Part shown: positions 53,400 through 62,885 of the stretch, piece by piece
Layout: every line of letters starts with the position of its first letter
How positions within the stretch are numbered: position 1 is the stretch's first letter
Origin: Peptococcaceae bacterium BRH_c4b
GTDB lineage: Bacteria > Bacillota > Desulfotomaculia > Desulfotomaculales > Desulfocucumaceae
Assembly (NCBI GenBank): GCA_000961595.1
Contig: LADO01000055.1
Location: 62,001-126,000, forward strand
Reading direction: 5' to 3'
DNA length: 64,000 nt
The notes under the pieces: model-generated
What the model was told of the DNA's origin: nothing
Seen by the model: the letters and a program-made list of their open reading frames with translations, nothing else
Database searches by the model: none
Program-made: the position numbers and the translations under genes

Positions 53400-54577
53400 A
53401 GGCAAAGAAAATTAGGGGTGTTGTGGTTGAAATAAAGCCGGCATCCTGCATTATTATCACGCCGGACGGAGGTTTTGAAGAAGTCCGCAGGCCTGGTGGC
53501 GATGTTCGACCGGGGGATGAAATATTATCCGCTTCCGTATCCTGGACGCCCCGTGTTCAGACTTTGCTGAGACCCTTGCTGGCGGCTGCCATGATTTTTA
53601 TCGCGGTTTTTGTGGGCTACGGTTACTCCGGCAGGTTCCAGCCTCAGCCCGTGGCCTATGTATCGCTGGATATAAATCCCAGTATCGAAATGGGTGTAGA
53701 CAGCGACAACCGTATCGTTACCACCCGGGGTCTGAACAGGGACGGGGAAAAGCTTTTGCTTAAACTGAACTTAAAAAGACAGGATTTGTACCAGGGTATA
53801 TCCGTCATCGTCGGGGAAGCCATTAAACAGGGGTATATCAGGGCAGATCAGGATAACTTCGTGCTATCCACCCTTGCCTGCAACGCCGTGGAAAATTTAG
53901 ACAGCAGCATAACGGCTAACCGGATGACCAGTCAGAAGGAAAAGATTGAAGCAGCCATAGAGGAACCAGTAGTTGCCAAAGGTTTGGCAACAAGGGTTGC
54001 GGTGGAAGAAGTTAAGCCCGAGTTCAGGAAAAAGGCTCTGGCGGAGGGGATCTCCCCAGGGAAACTGCTGTTCAGGGAGAGGGCCGGAGGAAACAAAATC
54101 CGGGTGGACATTGATGAGTTGAAAGTCAAAAGCATCCGCAGCCTGGAAAAAACTAAACATATCAGGCTGGAGCAAATGTTCCCGGGTGTAAAAGTGAAAA
54201 GGGCTAATCAGAAAGCCGGTGGCAAAAAAGCTGAATGGCCGGTTCAGAGAGTCCCGGCTAACGATTTGAAGCATCCACCGGGTCAGGGAACGAAAATTCA
54301 AGATAAAGAACGGGGAGCGCCGGGCAGCTCTGCTGAAAAAAGTAATAAAAAGCAGAGAAAGCCCAGGGCTGCGCCTGTTTTGCCGGACAAAAAAACACCG
54401 GACAAAAAAATACCGGGCAAATCGGGCCGGGATAACAATCCGGCGGGCAATTCCAAAAAGGTTGCTGAGAAAGTACGGAATGGCGGTCTAACCGGTGGCA
54501 ACCCAATAGATCCGGCGAATCCGTATGAGTTCCATTTAAAGAATATAATTCGGAAGGCAAAGGAGGATAAAAATTGA
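53396..54577 (+). CDS. rsgI: Anti-sigma-I factor RsgI
   Basis: Single-pass membrane anti-sigma factor (393 aa). The cytoplasmic RsgI N-terminal domain (KKIRGVVVEIKPASCIIITP) is followed by a transmembrane helix at about residues 60-78 (LLAAAMIFIAVFVGYGYSG) and the conserved extracellular VAYVSLDINPSIEMGVDSDN. The distal part is Lys/Pro-rich and unstructured, with repeated PDKK motifs, and lacks a carbohydrate-binding or hydrolase domain as found in clostridial sensors. It overlaps sigI (ATGA) and the following S-layer gene. Confidence 0.92.
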   Translation: MKAKKIRGVVVEIKPASCIIITPDGGFEEVRRPGGDVRPGDEILSASVSWTPRVQTLLRPLLAAAMIFIAVFVGYGYSGRFQPQPVAYVSLDINPSIEMGVDSDNRIVTTRGLNRDGEKLLLKLNLKRQDLYQGISVIVGEAIKQGYIRADQDNFVLSTLACNAVENLDSSITANRMTSQKEKIEAAIEEPVVAKGLATRVAVEEVKPEFRKKALAEGISPGKLLFRERAGGNKIRVDIDELKVKSIRSLEKTKHIRLEQMFPGVKVKRANQKAGGKKAEWPVQRVPANDLKHPPGQGTKIQDKERGAPGSSAEKSNKKQRKPRAAPVLPDKKTPDKKIPGKSGRDNNPAGNSKKVAEKVRNGGLTGGNPIDPANPYEFHLKNIIRKAKEDKN

Positions 54578-56448
54578 AAATATTTAGAAAGTCAATTATT
54601 GTGTTGATCGTTCTCTGCCTGACCACGGCGCTGGCGGCGGGAAGTGCCATGGCCTCGCCTAAGTGGATGGAAAATGGCAAGACGAAGGGCTGGGAAAAGT
54701 CAAAGGGACAGGGTCAGGGTCAGGTAAAACTGCAGGTAAAGGCTAAATTCAATGATATAACAGGGCATTGGGCTGAACAGAATATAGTGCTTATTAATTC
54801 TGATGATGTAATCAGGGGATATAACGACGGCTCCTATAAACCCAACAAGCCTGTAAATAAAGAAGAGGCCTTAACTATGATTGCCCGCATGGCTTATGGT
54901 AATATTACTGCCTCACCCGTAAAACTCAAAAATACAAAAATATCATCCTGGGCCGGGCCATCACTGGATCTGGCGGTAAAGAAAGGAATAATCAGCAGGG
55001 TGGAGCTGGATACCCTGGCTTTCAATAAGCCGGCCCAGCGCTATGAGGTGGCAGTGTGGCTGGTAAGGGCACTGGGGTTGGAGGATGAGGCCATTGATAA
55101 CGCCGGTGCGGATTTGGATTTCAAGGATGAATCAGCTATCCCGGTCTGGGCCCGGGGTTACGTAAAGGTAGCCACCGATGAGGGAATTATCTCCGGGTTA
55201 CCCGGTAATGTTTTCAGGCCCGGCACACCAATAACCAGAGCCGAAATAGCCACTATGCTGGTAAGGGCCCGGGAGGGTTTTGAAATGCCTTCCCCGCGGC
55301 AGGGCTTTAGCTTTATCCACGGTGTAATCACGGGAATTGATGATGACTCCATTACGGTCAAACGCCTGGGAAACTCCCGTAACGTGGGCACAAAGGAACT
55401 GACCGTGCCGGTGAATGACGAAGCATTGATTTATCTTGGAGGCAAACGGGCCGACCTGGAGGATCTGGACAAAAACGATGTGGTTACCATGCTGCTGGAT
55501 GAGGATAGCGAGGCAGTGGTGATACTGGCCCGCGCCGGCGGTGACACAGATTCGGATGAGGACGACAATGATGATGAGGACGACAATGATATTGAAGACG
55601 GCACCGTTGAGGGAATTGTTGAATCCATTGGTTCCAAAAGTATAACCGTAAAAGTTGACGATGTTTTAAAGGTTTATACCCTTGACAGCGATTTGGAAGT
55701 GGAAATAGACGGGGATGAAGCAGATCTTGACGACATTAAGAAAGGCTATGAAGTAGAACTGACTTTGGAAGATAGTAAAGTTACGAAAATTGAATACGAT
55801 ACCGAAACAAAATATGTTTCCGGCACCGTTGAATCACTGGGGAGTTACAGTATTACTGTAAAGGTTAGCGGTATTTCAAAGGTCTATACCCTGGACGGGG
55901 ATGTCGACGTGGAACTTGACGGAAAGAACGCCGACCCGGAGGACATCAAAAAAGGCTATGATGTGGAACTGACCCTGGAGGACAATAAAGTCACAAAAAT
56001 AGAAGCCGAATCGAATACGGAGGATGTTTCCGGTACTGTAGAATCAGTGGGGACAGATAGTATCACGGTAAAAGTTAGCGGTGTTTTAGATGTTTATACC
56101 CTGGATGATGATGTCGACGTGGAACTGGATGGGAAGGACGCCGAACCGGAGGATCTGGAAAAAGGGTATGCCATAGAAATGACCGTTGAGGACGGTAAGG
56201 TAACGGAAATTGTTGCCTATACCGGTACAATTTCCGGGATATTAGAATCAGTGACCACATCCAGTATCACCGTAAAGGTCGGCAGCAGCTACAGGGTCTA
56301 TGACATGTCGGATGATGTGGATGTAGTGGTGAACGATAAAGACGCCGACCTGGATGATTTGAAAAGAGGCGCGGATGTGAGGATTACCCTGGACGACGAC
56401 GAGGTTGTTAAAATTGTAGGCTGGGTTATAGGTGTGGAAATCAACTAA
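54574..56448 (+). CDS. S-layer-homology surface protein with repeated beta-domains
   Basis: Exported 624-aa protein. Signal peptide MKIFRKSIIVLIVLCLTTAL, three SLH domains at about residues 60-230 (FNDITGHWAEQNIVLINSDD; IPVWARGYVKVATDEGIISG), a Glu/Asp-rich linker (about 325-347), and four or five repeats of about 70-75 residues with the pattern SITVKVSG-YTLDGDVDVEL-DGKNADPEDIKKGYDVELTLED. The TTG start overlaps the rsgI stop codon, with AAGGAGGA upstream, so it is in the sigI-rsgI operon. It may be the envelope component whose state RsgI monitors. Confidence 0.88.
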   Translation: MKIFRKSIIVLIVLCLTTALAAGSAMASPKWMENGKTKGWEKSKGQGQGQVKLQVKAKFNDITGHWAEQNIVLINSDDVIRGYNDGSYKPNKPVNKEEALTMIARMAYGNITASPVKLKNTKISSWAGPSLDLAVKKGIISRVELDTLAFNKPAQRYEVAVWLVRALGLEDEAIDNAGADLDFKDESAIPVWARGYVKVATDEGIISGLPGNVFRPGTPITRAEIATMLVRAREGFEMPSPRQGFSFIHGVITGIDDDSITVKRLGNSRNVGTKELTVPVNDEALIYLGGKRADLEDLDKNDVVTMLLDEDSEAVVILARAGGDTDSDEDDNDDEDDNDIEDGTVEGIVESIGSKSITVKVDDVLKVYTLDSDLEVEIDGDEADLDDIKKGYEVELTLEDSKVTKIEYDTETKYVSGTVESLGSYSITVKVSGISKVYTLDGDVDVELDGKNADPEDIKKGYDVELTLEDNKVTKIEAESNTEDVSGTVESVGTDSITVKVSGVLDVYTLDDDVDVELDGKDAEPEDLEKGYAIEMTVEDGKVTEIVAYTGTISGILESVTTSSITVKVGSSYRVYDMSDDVDVVVNDKDADLDDLKRGADVRITLDDDEVVKIVGWVIGVEIN

Positions 56449-56476
56449 ATCATTAAATAAGACCCCTCAAAACACA

Positions 56477-56507
56477 AAAACCCGGCCAGATTACAGGTCG
56501 GGTTTTT
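56477..56507 (+). terminator. Terminator of the sigI-rsgI-SLH operon
   Basis: AAACCCGGCC ... GGTCGGGTTTTT. Confidence 0.8.
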
Positions 56508-56597
56508 GTAGCTATAAACGCCGTGGCTCATACCCTGGGTAAAAAAACCGTGGCCGGTTACGTGGAAAATGAAAACACATTAAAAATATTATACGAA

Positions 56598-57926
56598 TTA
56601 AATGTTGACTGCGGGCAAGGGTTCTTCCTGGGCCGGCCATCTTTCGACCCCGGCGGGAATGCCGGGTGCTGATTGCTGCCCCGGGGGTACGATGGCGCCT
56701 TCCGGCGGGATGGCCTGAGTGCCGCTTCCTGCCTGGGAGGTTATACTGACGGTATGGGAGGTGTCGTCCCAGCTCACTTCCGCGCCCATGGTCTCGCTAA
56801 CAAACCTTACCGGCACCATGGTCCTGCCGTTTACCACTCTGGCCGCGGGAATTACTTGCACTTCCGAACCGTTAACGAGAACACCGGGGCTGCCGGCCTG
56901 AAATTCAATTTTGCTGTCCGCCCGGGATATGCTCACCCTCCCGGTTATTTCATCCCAGCCCACTTCCGCTCCCAGTGCTTCCGCCACCGCACGCACCGGC
57001 ACGAAAACTCTGCCCTGCTCCAGGAAGGGTGTGGCGCTGGTCTGCAGCGGGTTTCCAATTAGAAGCAGCCTGACTGCCACAAATCTGTTCTGATAATCAT
57101 ATACGGTTTTAGAAATAAGCCGGATAATACCGTAAGCGAGGTCCGGGCCAGCGGTGTTTTTGCTAAAAACGGCTATGATATAGGGGTTGACGGGATGGCT
57201 TACATGGCCGACGTCGTGATAGGCGCCGGCAGCCGGCCAGTTACCAATTTTATGGGCTATTTTAATGCCCCGGGGCAAGAGGGCCGGTATCCTTTCGTTA
57301 TAAATAGTGCTTTCCAGGTAACCAATTAACCGGTTGTAAGGTTCCGGGCTTGCAGCGGCCAAATCCATTAGTTCTTTCATATATATAGCCATGTCCCGGG
57401 GGCAGGTGACGTTATTATTGCTGTTTACCACCAACCCGCCTGTTGAGTGCATAAAATCCTTTACATTTTGCTTGCCCAGGTGCGACAGCAGCATATTGGT
57501 GGCCACGTTGTCGCTGTATACAATAGAGTATTTCGCCAGTGTTTCTATATCGAAGGAACTTCCCACGGGTTTGTACTGCAGCTTACCCGTGCCTCCTTCG
57601 TAATGTTTCCGTTCATACACCAGTGACTGCCCTGGATTTACCCCGCCGGAGGCTATGCTTCTGTATAGGTAAATGTTCATAGGCAGTTTAAAGGTGCTGG
57701 CCGCGTGAAACTGCTCCAGCGGGTTTACCGCGCAGACCCTGCCGGAATTAATGTCCAATACAACAACCCCGTATGTTCCCTTTTCAGTCGCCAGCATTTG
57801 CTCCAGACGGGTTTTCAGGGCGGTGTATTCTGCATCAGTATTAATTAAGTCCGGGGCCGATGCGCTTGCTGCTCTGCCGCCGGTAAAACAGAAAACCAAT
57901 AAAAATAAAATTATGATTTTTTTCAT
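56598..57926 (-). CDS. Exported beta-lactamase-fold serine hydrolase with copper-amine-oxidase-N-like domains
   Basis: A 442-aa secreted protein. Signal peptide KKIIILFLLVFCFTGGRA, then a class A beta-lactamase-type domain (about residues 30-290) with FHAASTFKLP (SxxK), KYSIVYSDNVATN (SDN) and KIAHKIGNW (KxG). Two repeats follow (VFVPVRAVAEALGAEVGWDE and MVPVRFVSETMGAEVSWDD), the copper amine oxidase N-terminal-like domain that is a common surface module in these bacteria. Whether it hydrolyses beta-lactams or acts on peptidoglycan is unknown. Confidence 0.87.
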   Translation of the reverse strand: MKKIIILFLLVFCFTGGRAASASAPDLINTDAEYTALKTRLEQMLATEKGTYGVVVLDINSGRVCAVNPLEQFHAASTFKLPMNIYLYRSIASGGVNPGQSLVYERKHYEGGTGKLQYKPVGSSFDIETLAKYSIVYSDNVATNMLLSHLGKQNVKDFMHSTGGLVVNSNNNVTCPRDMAIYMKELMDLAAASPEPYNRLIGYLESTIYNERIPALLPRGIKIAHKIGNWPAAGAYHDVGHVSHPVNPYIIAVFSKNTAGPDLAYGIIRLISKTVYDYQNRFVAVRLLLIGNPLQTSATPFLEQGRVFVPVRAVAEALGAEVGWDEITGRVSISRADSKIEFQAGSPGVLVNGSEVQVIPAARVVNGRTMVPVRFVSETMGAEVSWDDTSHTVSITSQAGSGTQAIPPEGAIVPPGQQSAPGIPAGVERWPAQEEPLPAVNI

Positions 57927-58041
57927 GTTGCCCTTTCCTTTATTATGAAACTTGCTATATATTGCTTTCTATATCTATTGGCATAATAATTGTAACTTCC
58001 TTCTTGTCATAGCAAGTAAAATTTGTATTCTGAAAAGATAA

Positions 58042-58069
58042 AACCGAACGTCTGTAATAACGCTCGGTT
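58042..58069 (-). terminator. Terminator of the Gly/Pro/Tyr-rich gene
   Basis: AACCGA / TCGGTT stem read on the minus strand, followed by TTTTATCTTTT. Confidence 0.65.
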
Positions 58070-58101
58070 CGCCGATTCTAAACAATGTTTTTGTTATACC
58101 A

Positions 58102-58437
58102 TTATTTCTTCCCGGAAGGCTTCTTCAGTGGTTCTCCCGGCCCCATCGGGCCATAACCTGGCCAAATGCCGGGCCACTTCCCTTTCCCATAACCAAAGCC
58201 CGGGCCGTAACCGGGGCCCTTGCCGGGGCCATATCCGGGGCCCATCCCGGGGCCATAACCAGGTCCGGGTCCGTATCCCATACCGGGACCGTAGCCGGGC
58301 CAGCCGCCAGGACCGTGTCCGGCCCCGTAAGGTGGTTGTTTGAAGCCCGGTGAGGGGCTGCTTTTTTTATCCTTCGCCGGACCTGACCCGTGTGAGGGGC
58401 CGCCTTTATCCTTTGCCGGGCCAAAACCATAACCCAT
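58102..58437 (-). CDS. Gly/Pro/Tyr-rich low-complexity protein, coat-like
   Basis: A 111-aa protein dominated by GYGPG repeats (PGYGPGMGYGPGPGYGPG), with Lys-rich ends (KDKGG, KKPSGKK). It has no signal peptide. Such Gly/Pro/Tyr-rich proteins are often spore-coat or surface structural proteins, but this is compositional inference. The ATG at 58437 is chosen because AAAGGAG lies eight bases upstream. Confidence 0.65.
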   Translation of the reverse strand: MGYGFGPAKDKGGPSHGSGPAKDKKSSPSPGFKQPPYGAGHGPGGWPGYGPGMGYGPGPGYGPGMGPGYGPGKGPGYGPGFGYGKGKWPGIWPGYGPMGPGEPLKKPSGKK

Positions 58438-58884
58438 AACAAGCACTCCTTTTATACTTTTTTCCATTTATCCCGGACGGAGCTATTAAACAGGCTCATA
58501 ACCGGAAGCGCCGGGATCCTTTGAGTATCCGGCATCCGCCACGGGTCAAAAGCTGATGGGTTAAATAAACGGTGGACATGATAATTCCTTATAATAGTCC
58601 CCCTTTCCGGGTTGCTCCTGTTCTAATACATAGTATTAAAATATTTCCATATACGTTCCAGTAAGATGTAAAAATACCGGTATTCTTCAGGATCGTATAG
58701 TTCGTCGCTCTAGTGCACAGGCAATCCAGGGCGATATTACCCTGTTAAAACACCATCGTAAGGTTGAGTCCAGGGCACTTGCTAAATTATGTCACAGTTT
58801 CCGAAGGTATTGCGAAAAAATTGTTGAATTTTTTAATATTCAAACATTCCTGTCAATTGAACTTTGTAAGGGGATGTATTTTAT
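58438..58884. other. Intergenic region between divergent coat-like and kinase genes
   Basis: Promoters of both flanking genes must lie here. No repeat, RNA gene or riboswitch was recognised; a c-di-GMP riboswitch was looked for and not seen. Confidence 0.4.
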
Positions 58885-60690
58885 ATGACGGACTGTGAAA
58901 AATCAAGGGGTCAGCTTATTAGTGAGCTGAATGCATTACGGGAGCTTAACGCCGAACTGGACCGGCAGATTTCAAATATTATCGAATGCATAAACGGCGG
59001 CTTTTATGCCCTTGACAGGGACTGGAGGTTTACCTGTATAAATTCGGTTGCGGAAAAAGTATTCGGAAATAAAAGGGAAGCTTTTATCGGCAAGGTCATC
59101 TGGCAGGAAATTCCCCGAGCGGTGGGAACAAAGATATTTAAGGAGTTTCATGCAGCGTTAGCCAGCCAAACCTCTGCTCATTTTGAAACATTTCACCCCG
59201 GGATGCTAAAATGGATTGAAATTTATGCCTACCCTTCAGCAGAGGGTTTATCGGTTTATTTTCGTGATATATCCGAGCGGAAGCAGAGAGAAATGAAACT
59301 GCGTGAAAGCGAGGAGCGGTATCGTTCTTTGTACGAAAACAGCGCTGACGGCATCATACTTTGCCGGCCCGGCGACGCAATACTGGCGGCAAACCCTGCG
59401 GCCTGCCGGATGTTTGGCCTGGCGGAAGAGGAATTAAGAGAGTTGGGCATGGCTGGAATTATTGACATCAACGACCCGGCGATGAGATCCGCCATGGGGA
59501 ACATGGCTCGCACCGGGAATTTTAAGTGCGAGGCAATGCTCATACATAAAGATGGTACAAAATTCCCGGGCGAATTATCTTCCAGTCTTTTCAGGGGTAA
59601 GGACGACCGCTACCTGTCCAGCCTTATTATCCGCGATATAAGGGAGCGCAGGCGCTCAGAGGAAGCGCTGTTACTGCTGGCCAACATCGTGGAGTCTTCC
59701 GATGACGCCATTATAGGAGGATCCCTGGATGGTATAATAGTGAGTTGGAATCCCGGTGCAGAAAATATTTTCGGTTATAGTGCGGACGAAATAAGGGGTT
59801 GCCCAATATCAAGCCTTGTACCGGCGGACATGCGCCGGGAGATGCATGACAACCTTGTTAAGCTGGCCGGAGGAAAGGCCATTAAGAAATATAAAACTGT
59901 GGGTGTAAAAAAAGACGGGCGATTTGTTGATGTTTCCATTTCTGTTTCTCCACTCAGGGGTCCGGGCGGGCGAATAGAAGGTTTTTCTTCAATAGTTAGG
60001 GATATCACGGAACAGCAGAAGATGGAGCAGGAAATGGCCAGGCTTGACCGCCTGAACATGGTGGGGCAAATGGCCGCTGGCATCGGCCATGAAATAAGGA
60101 ACCCCATGACTGCAATCCGGGGTTTGCTACAGTTGCTGAGGATTAAGCCGGAGTGTGAAAATTATGCCGAATACTTTAAATTAATGATCGGTGAACTGGA
60201 CAGGGCCAATTCAATAATAACGGAATATCTGGCCGTGGCCAGGGATAAACCGGTGGAGCGGACAAGCCGGAATATCAATGCGATAATCGGTGCGTTGTCC
60301 CCACTGCTTATCGCCGATGCCATGAACGAAAAAAAATATCTAAAGATTAATGAGCAAAAGATTCCTGATCTGCTCCTCGATGAAAAGGAAATCCGCCAAT
60401 TGGTACTCAATCTGGTCCGCAACGGGCTGGAGGCCATGTCTCCGGGCGGCTGCATTACCATTAAGACTTTTTGTGACAACAGAGAGGTTGTGCTCTCGGT
60501 CAAGGATCAGGGTACTGGTATAGATTCCGCTGTTCTTGAGAAAATAGGGACCCCCTTCTTTACCACCAAGGATAAGGGAACCGGTCTTGGCATGGCGACT
60601 TGTTACAGTATAGCCGCCCGACATAAAGCAACCATTGATATTGATACCGGGCCGGGAGGGACAACCTTTTTTGTGAGGTTCAAACTGTAA
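58885..60690 (+). CDS. Soluble PAS-domain sensor histidine kinase
   Basis: A 601-aa kinase without transmembrane segments. Three PAS domains (about residues 30-130, 140-255 and 262-380; VIWQEIPRAV, AANPAACRMFGLAEEELREL, VSWNPGAENIFGYSADEIRG), then HisKA with phospho-acceptor histidine in GIGHEIRNPMTAIRGLLQLL, and HATPase_c (VLNLVRNGLEAMSPGG, KDQGTGID, GTGLGMAT). The layout resembles orphan sporulation kinases such as KinA, and no response regulator is adjacent. AAGGGG is about 11 bases before the ATG. Confidence 0.92.
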   Translation: MTDCEKSRGQLISELNALRELNAELDRQISNIIECINGGFYALDRDWRFTCINSVAEKVFGNKREAFIGKVIWQEIPRAVGTKIFKEFHAALASQTSAHFETFHPGMLKWIEIYAYPSAEGLSVYFRDISERKQREMKLRESEERYRSLYENSADGIILCRPGDAILAANPAACRMFGLAEEELRELGMAGIIDINDPAMRSAMGNMARTGNFKCEAMLIHKDGTKFPGELSSSLFRGKDDRYLSSLIIRDIRERRRSEEALLLLANIVESSDDAIIGGSLDGIIVSWNPGAENIFGYSADEIRGCPISSLVPADMRREMHDNLVKLAGGKAIKKYKTVGVKKDGRFVDVSISVSPLRGPGGRIEGFSSIVRDITEQQKMEQEMARLDRLNMVGQMAAGIGHEIRNPMTAIRGLLQLLRIKPECENYAEYFKLMIGELDRANSIITEYLAVARDKPVERTSRNINAIIGALSPLLIADAMNEKKYLKINEQKIPDLLLDEKEIRQLVLNLVRNGLEAMSPGGCITIKTFCDNREVVLSVKDQGTGIDSAVLEKIGTPFFTTKDKGTGLGMATCYSIAARHKATIDIDTGPGGTTFFVRFKL

Positions 60691-60749
60691 AAACGCTTTG
60701 ATACGTGATATATCACGATACCTTCGTTTTATTGAAGTTTTTATGGCAA

Positions 60750-60776
60750 AAATAAACCCGGAGGTTATCCGGGCCC
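60750..60776 (-). terminator. Terminator of the ykuS gene
   Basis: On the minus strand CCCGGATAACCTCCGGG is followed by TTTATTTTT. Confidence 0.75.
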
Positions 60777-60790
60777 CGCGTAAAGGATTA

Positions 60791-61021
60791 CTATAATTCC
60801 CTAATACGTGACAAAATCTGGTCAGTGGTGTAGCCCGAGGCGTCAATTACCGGAGCCTTAGTGGTTATGTTTTGAATGTCCATGATGTTGTTATCCATCC
60901 CGGTTACCACTACCGCATCCGCATTATTATTCTTGCCCGGACTTACCACTTGGTAGCCATTTAATTTTAAAATTTCTTTTAAATCCGGCAGTCCGTCTTC
61001 CACGGCAATTATTTTAGCCAT
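60791..61021 (-). CDS. ykuS: YkuS-family (UPF0180) protein
   Basis: A 76-aa protein of UPF0180, known from Bacillus YkuS; function unknown. It begins MAKIIAVEDGLPDLKEILKL and carries GMDNNIMDIQNITTKAPVID, both diagnostic. GGAGGTGTT precedes the ATG. Single-gene unit with its own terminator. Confidence 0.88.
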   Translation of the reverse strand: MAKIIAVEDGLPDLKEILKLNGYQVVSPGKNNNADAVVVTGMDNNIMDIQNITTKAPVIDASGYTTDQILSRIREL

Positions 61022-61139
61022 TAAAACACCTCCGGCATTTAGTATGACCGGAGGCAGAGCTTTTAATCAGCAAATATGTTCAGCTTTAGGCGTACAGCTC
61101 GTGTAGAATGGCGGAAAATGGATAAATATTCAAAAAAGC

Positions 61140-62810
61140 ATGAAAGAAGTGGACAGTGTGTTTAAAAAGGACGGTAAATTTTGTATAACCATTAATTTGG
61201 GTATATCCACATCCTTCGTATTGCTGGTAGTGCTTACATCTCTTGCCTTGGGCAGTGTAGTTTTTTTGTCGGTGCGCCAAATTATCCGTTATGATTTGCA
61301 ACAGAGAATTCACGATATTGTTGCGGTGGGCTCACTTTCTATAAACGGGGATGAGCACAACAAAATTCTTCACAGTGGTCAGGAGGAGAGCCGGGAATAT
61401 ATAGAGATTCAAGACTTTTTAAAGAAAATCCGGGCTGGGGCAACGGAAATACGCTATGTTTATACCATGAGGATGAATTCCCAAGGCGAGTATTTATTTA
61501 TTGTGGAATCGGCTAAAGACAGCCCCATCGGGGAAGTATATGACACTCCTACCGATACATTAAAAGCAGCCTTTGCCAAGCCGGACAAAATATATGTAGA
61601 GCAAGAGTTTTCCAAAGATAAATGGGGAACATGGATTTCCGGGTATGCACCATTTTATGATTCCAATCATAATTTTGCAGGTATTCTGGGAGTTGACGTA
61701 TCCGCCAGGACAGTTGTCGAATATGAAAGGAAATGCTTTTCCTATATTTTAATTTTTTCACTGCTCATCAGTATCATAATGGTTATAATCGGCATTATCA
61801 TTTCAAAGAGGATTACTGATCCCTTAGAGGAACTGGAAAATGATATGGAAAACATACAAAGACTTGAATTTTCAAATGACGTACAGATAAAAACAGTATT
61901 CAGGGAAATACAGAGCATGAACAATACAGTGAACAATATGAAAGCCGGCCTGCGGTCATTCGCCAAATATGTCCCCTCTGATTTGGTTAACCAGTTGATT
62001 TTGCTGCATAAAGAGGCTAAATTGGGCGCCGATAAAAAAGAAATAACGGTATTCTTTTCCGATATAGCGGATTTTACAACTATCTCGGAAAAAATTGAAC
62101 CGGACGAATTGGTAAACAGCATGTCAAAATATTTGAGCGGGATGTCCAAGATAATACAGGAAAACGATGGTACCATTGATAAGTATATCGGGGATGCAAT
62201 CATGTCTTTTTGGGGTGCGCCCAGGGACATGGACAACCATGCTTATAATGCATGCCAAACGGCATTACGGTGTGTAGAATTTTTGAAATCTTTTAATGCA
62301 GAGCTGGATAAGCTGGGCTACAGCTTTAATACCAGGATAGGTATTAATACCGGGGAAGTTGTTGTGGGTAATATAGGATCAGACAATAGATTAAATTATA
62401 CTGCCATCGGGGATAATGTGAATTTGGCCAGCCGCCTGGAAAGCCTTAATAAGTACTTTGGTACCGATATTATTATTAGTGAATTTACCTATAGAGAAAT
62501 AAGAGAGGTCATGCTGGCCAGAAAACTTGACATGGTTGCCGTTAAGGGAAAAACGAGGGGTGTATACGTATATGAGCTGGTGTGTGATATTTCATCTGCC
62601 AATGAATGGCAAAAGGAGTTTGTCCGCCAGTTCAATGCCGCGATAGAACTGTACTTTAATCAGGAATGGAAAGAGGCTGCTGAACTATTTGAAAAAGTTC
62701 TGGATATTAAGCCCGGGGATACTCCATCGGCAATAATGATTGAAAGATGCCATAATTATATAAAGAACCCGCCTGGGGAAGGCTGGAGTGGTCTTACAAA
62801 AATAAAATAA
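61140..62810 (+). CDS. Membrane class III adenylate/guanylate cyclase
   Basis: A 556-aa receptor cyclase. Transmembrane helix 1 (about residues 22-48), an extracytoplasmic PDC/Cache-like sensor (about 50-200, with FSKDKWGTWISGYAPFYDSN and AGILGVDVS), helix 2 (about 203-225), a HAMP-like segment, and a class III cyclase domain (about 295-480) with VFFSDIADFTTISE, TIDKYIGDAIMSFWGAP, RIGINTGEVVVGNIGSDNRL and TAIGDNVNLASRLE. Metal aspartates and the transition-state Asn/Arg are present, so it should be active, probably making cAMP. The C-terminus is TPR-like. The start is uncertain; no strong ribosome site. Confidence 0.9.
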   Translation: MKEVDSVFKKDGKFCITINLGISTSFVLLVVLTSLALGSVVFLSVRQIIRYDLQQRIHDIVAVGSLSINGDEHNKILHSGQEESREYIEIQDFLKKIRAGATEIRYVYTMRMNSQGEYLFIVESAKDSPIGEVYDTPTDTLKAAFAKPDKIYVEQEFSKDKWGTWISGYAPFYDSNHNFAGILGVDVSARTVVEYERKCFSYILIFSLLISIIMVIIGIIISKRITDPLEELENDMENIQRLEFSNDVQIKTVFREIQSMNNTVNNMKAGLRSFAKYVPSDLVNQLILLHKEAKLGADKKEITVFFSDIADFTTISEKIEPDELVNSMSKYLSGMSKIIQENDGTIDKYIGDAIMSFWGAPRDMDNHAYNACQTALRCVEFLKSFNAELDKLGYSFNTRIGINTGEVVVGNIGSDNRLNYTAIGDNVNLASRLESLNKYFGTDIIISEFTYREIREVMLARKLDMVAVKGKTRGVYVYELVCDISSANEWQKEFVRQFNAAIELYFNQEWKEAAELFEKVLDIKPGDTPSAIMIERCHNYIKNPPGEGWSGLTKIK

Positions 62811-62839
62811 AACAGCATTTAAGCTATTCTCTGTTTAAA

Positions 62840-62885
62840 GAATAAAACCAAAGGCGTTGGGTTAATTCGCCTCCGGTTTTATTCT
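62840..62885. terminator. Bidirectional terminator between the cyclase and a small minus-strand ORF
   Basis: AATAAAACC-AAAGGCG ... CGCCT-CC-GGTTTTATT, with T-runs on both sides. Confidence 0.7.
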
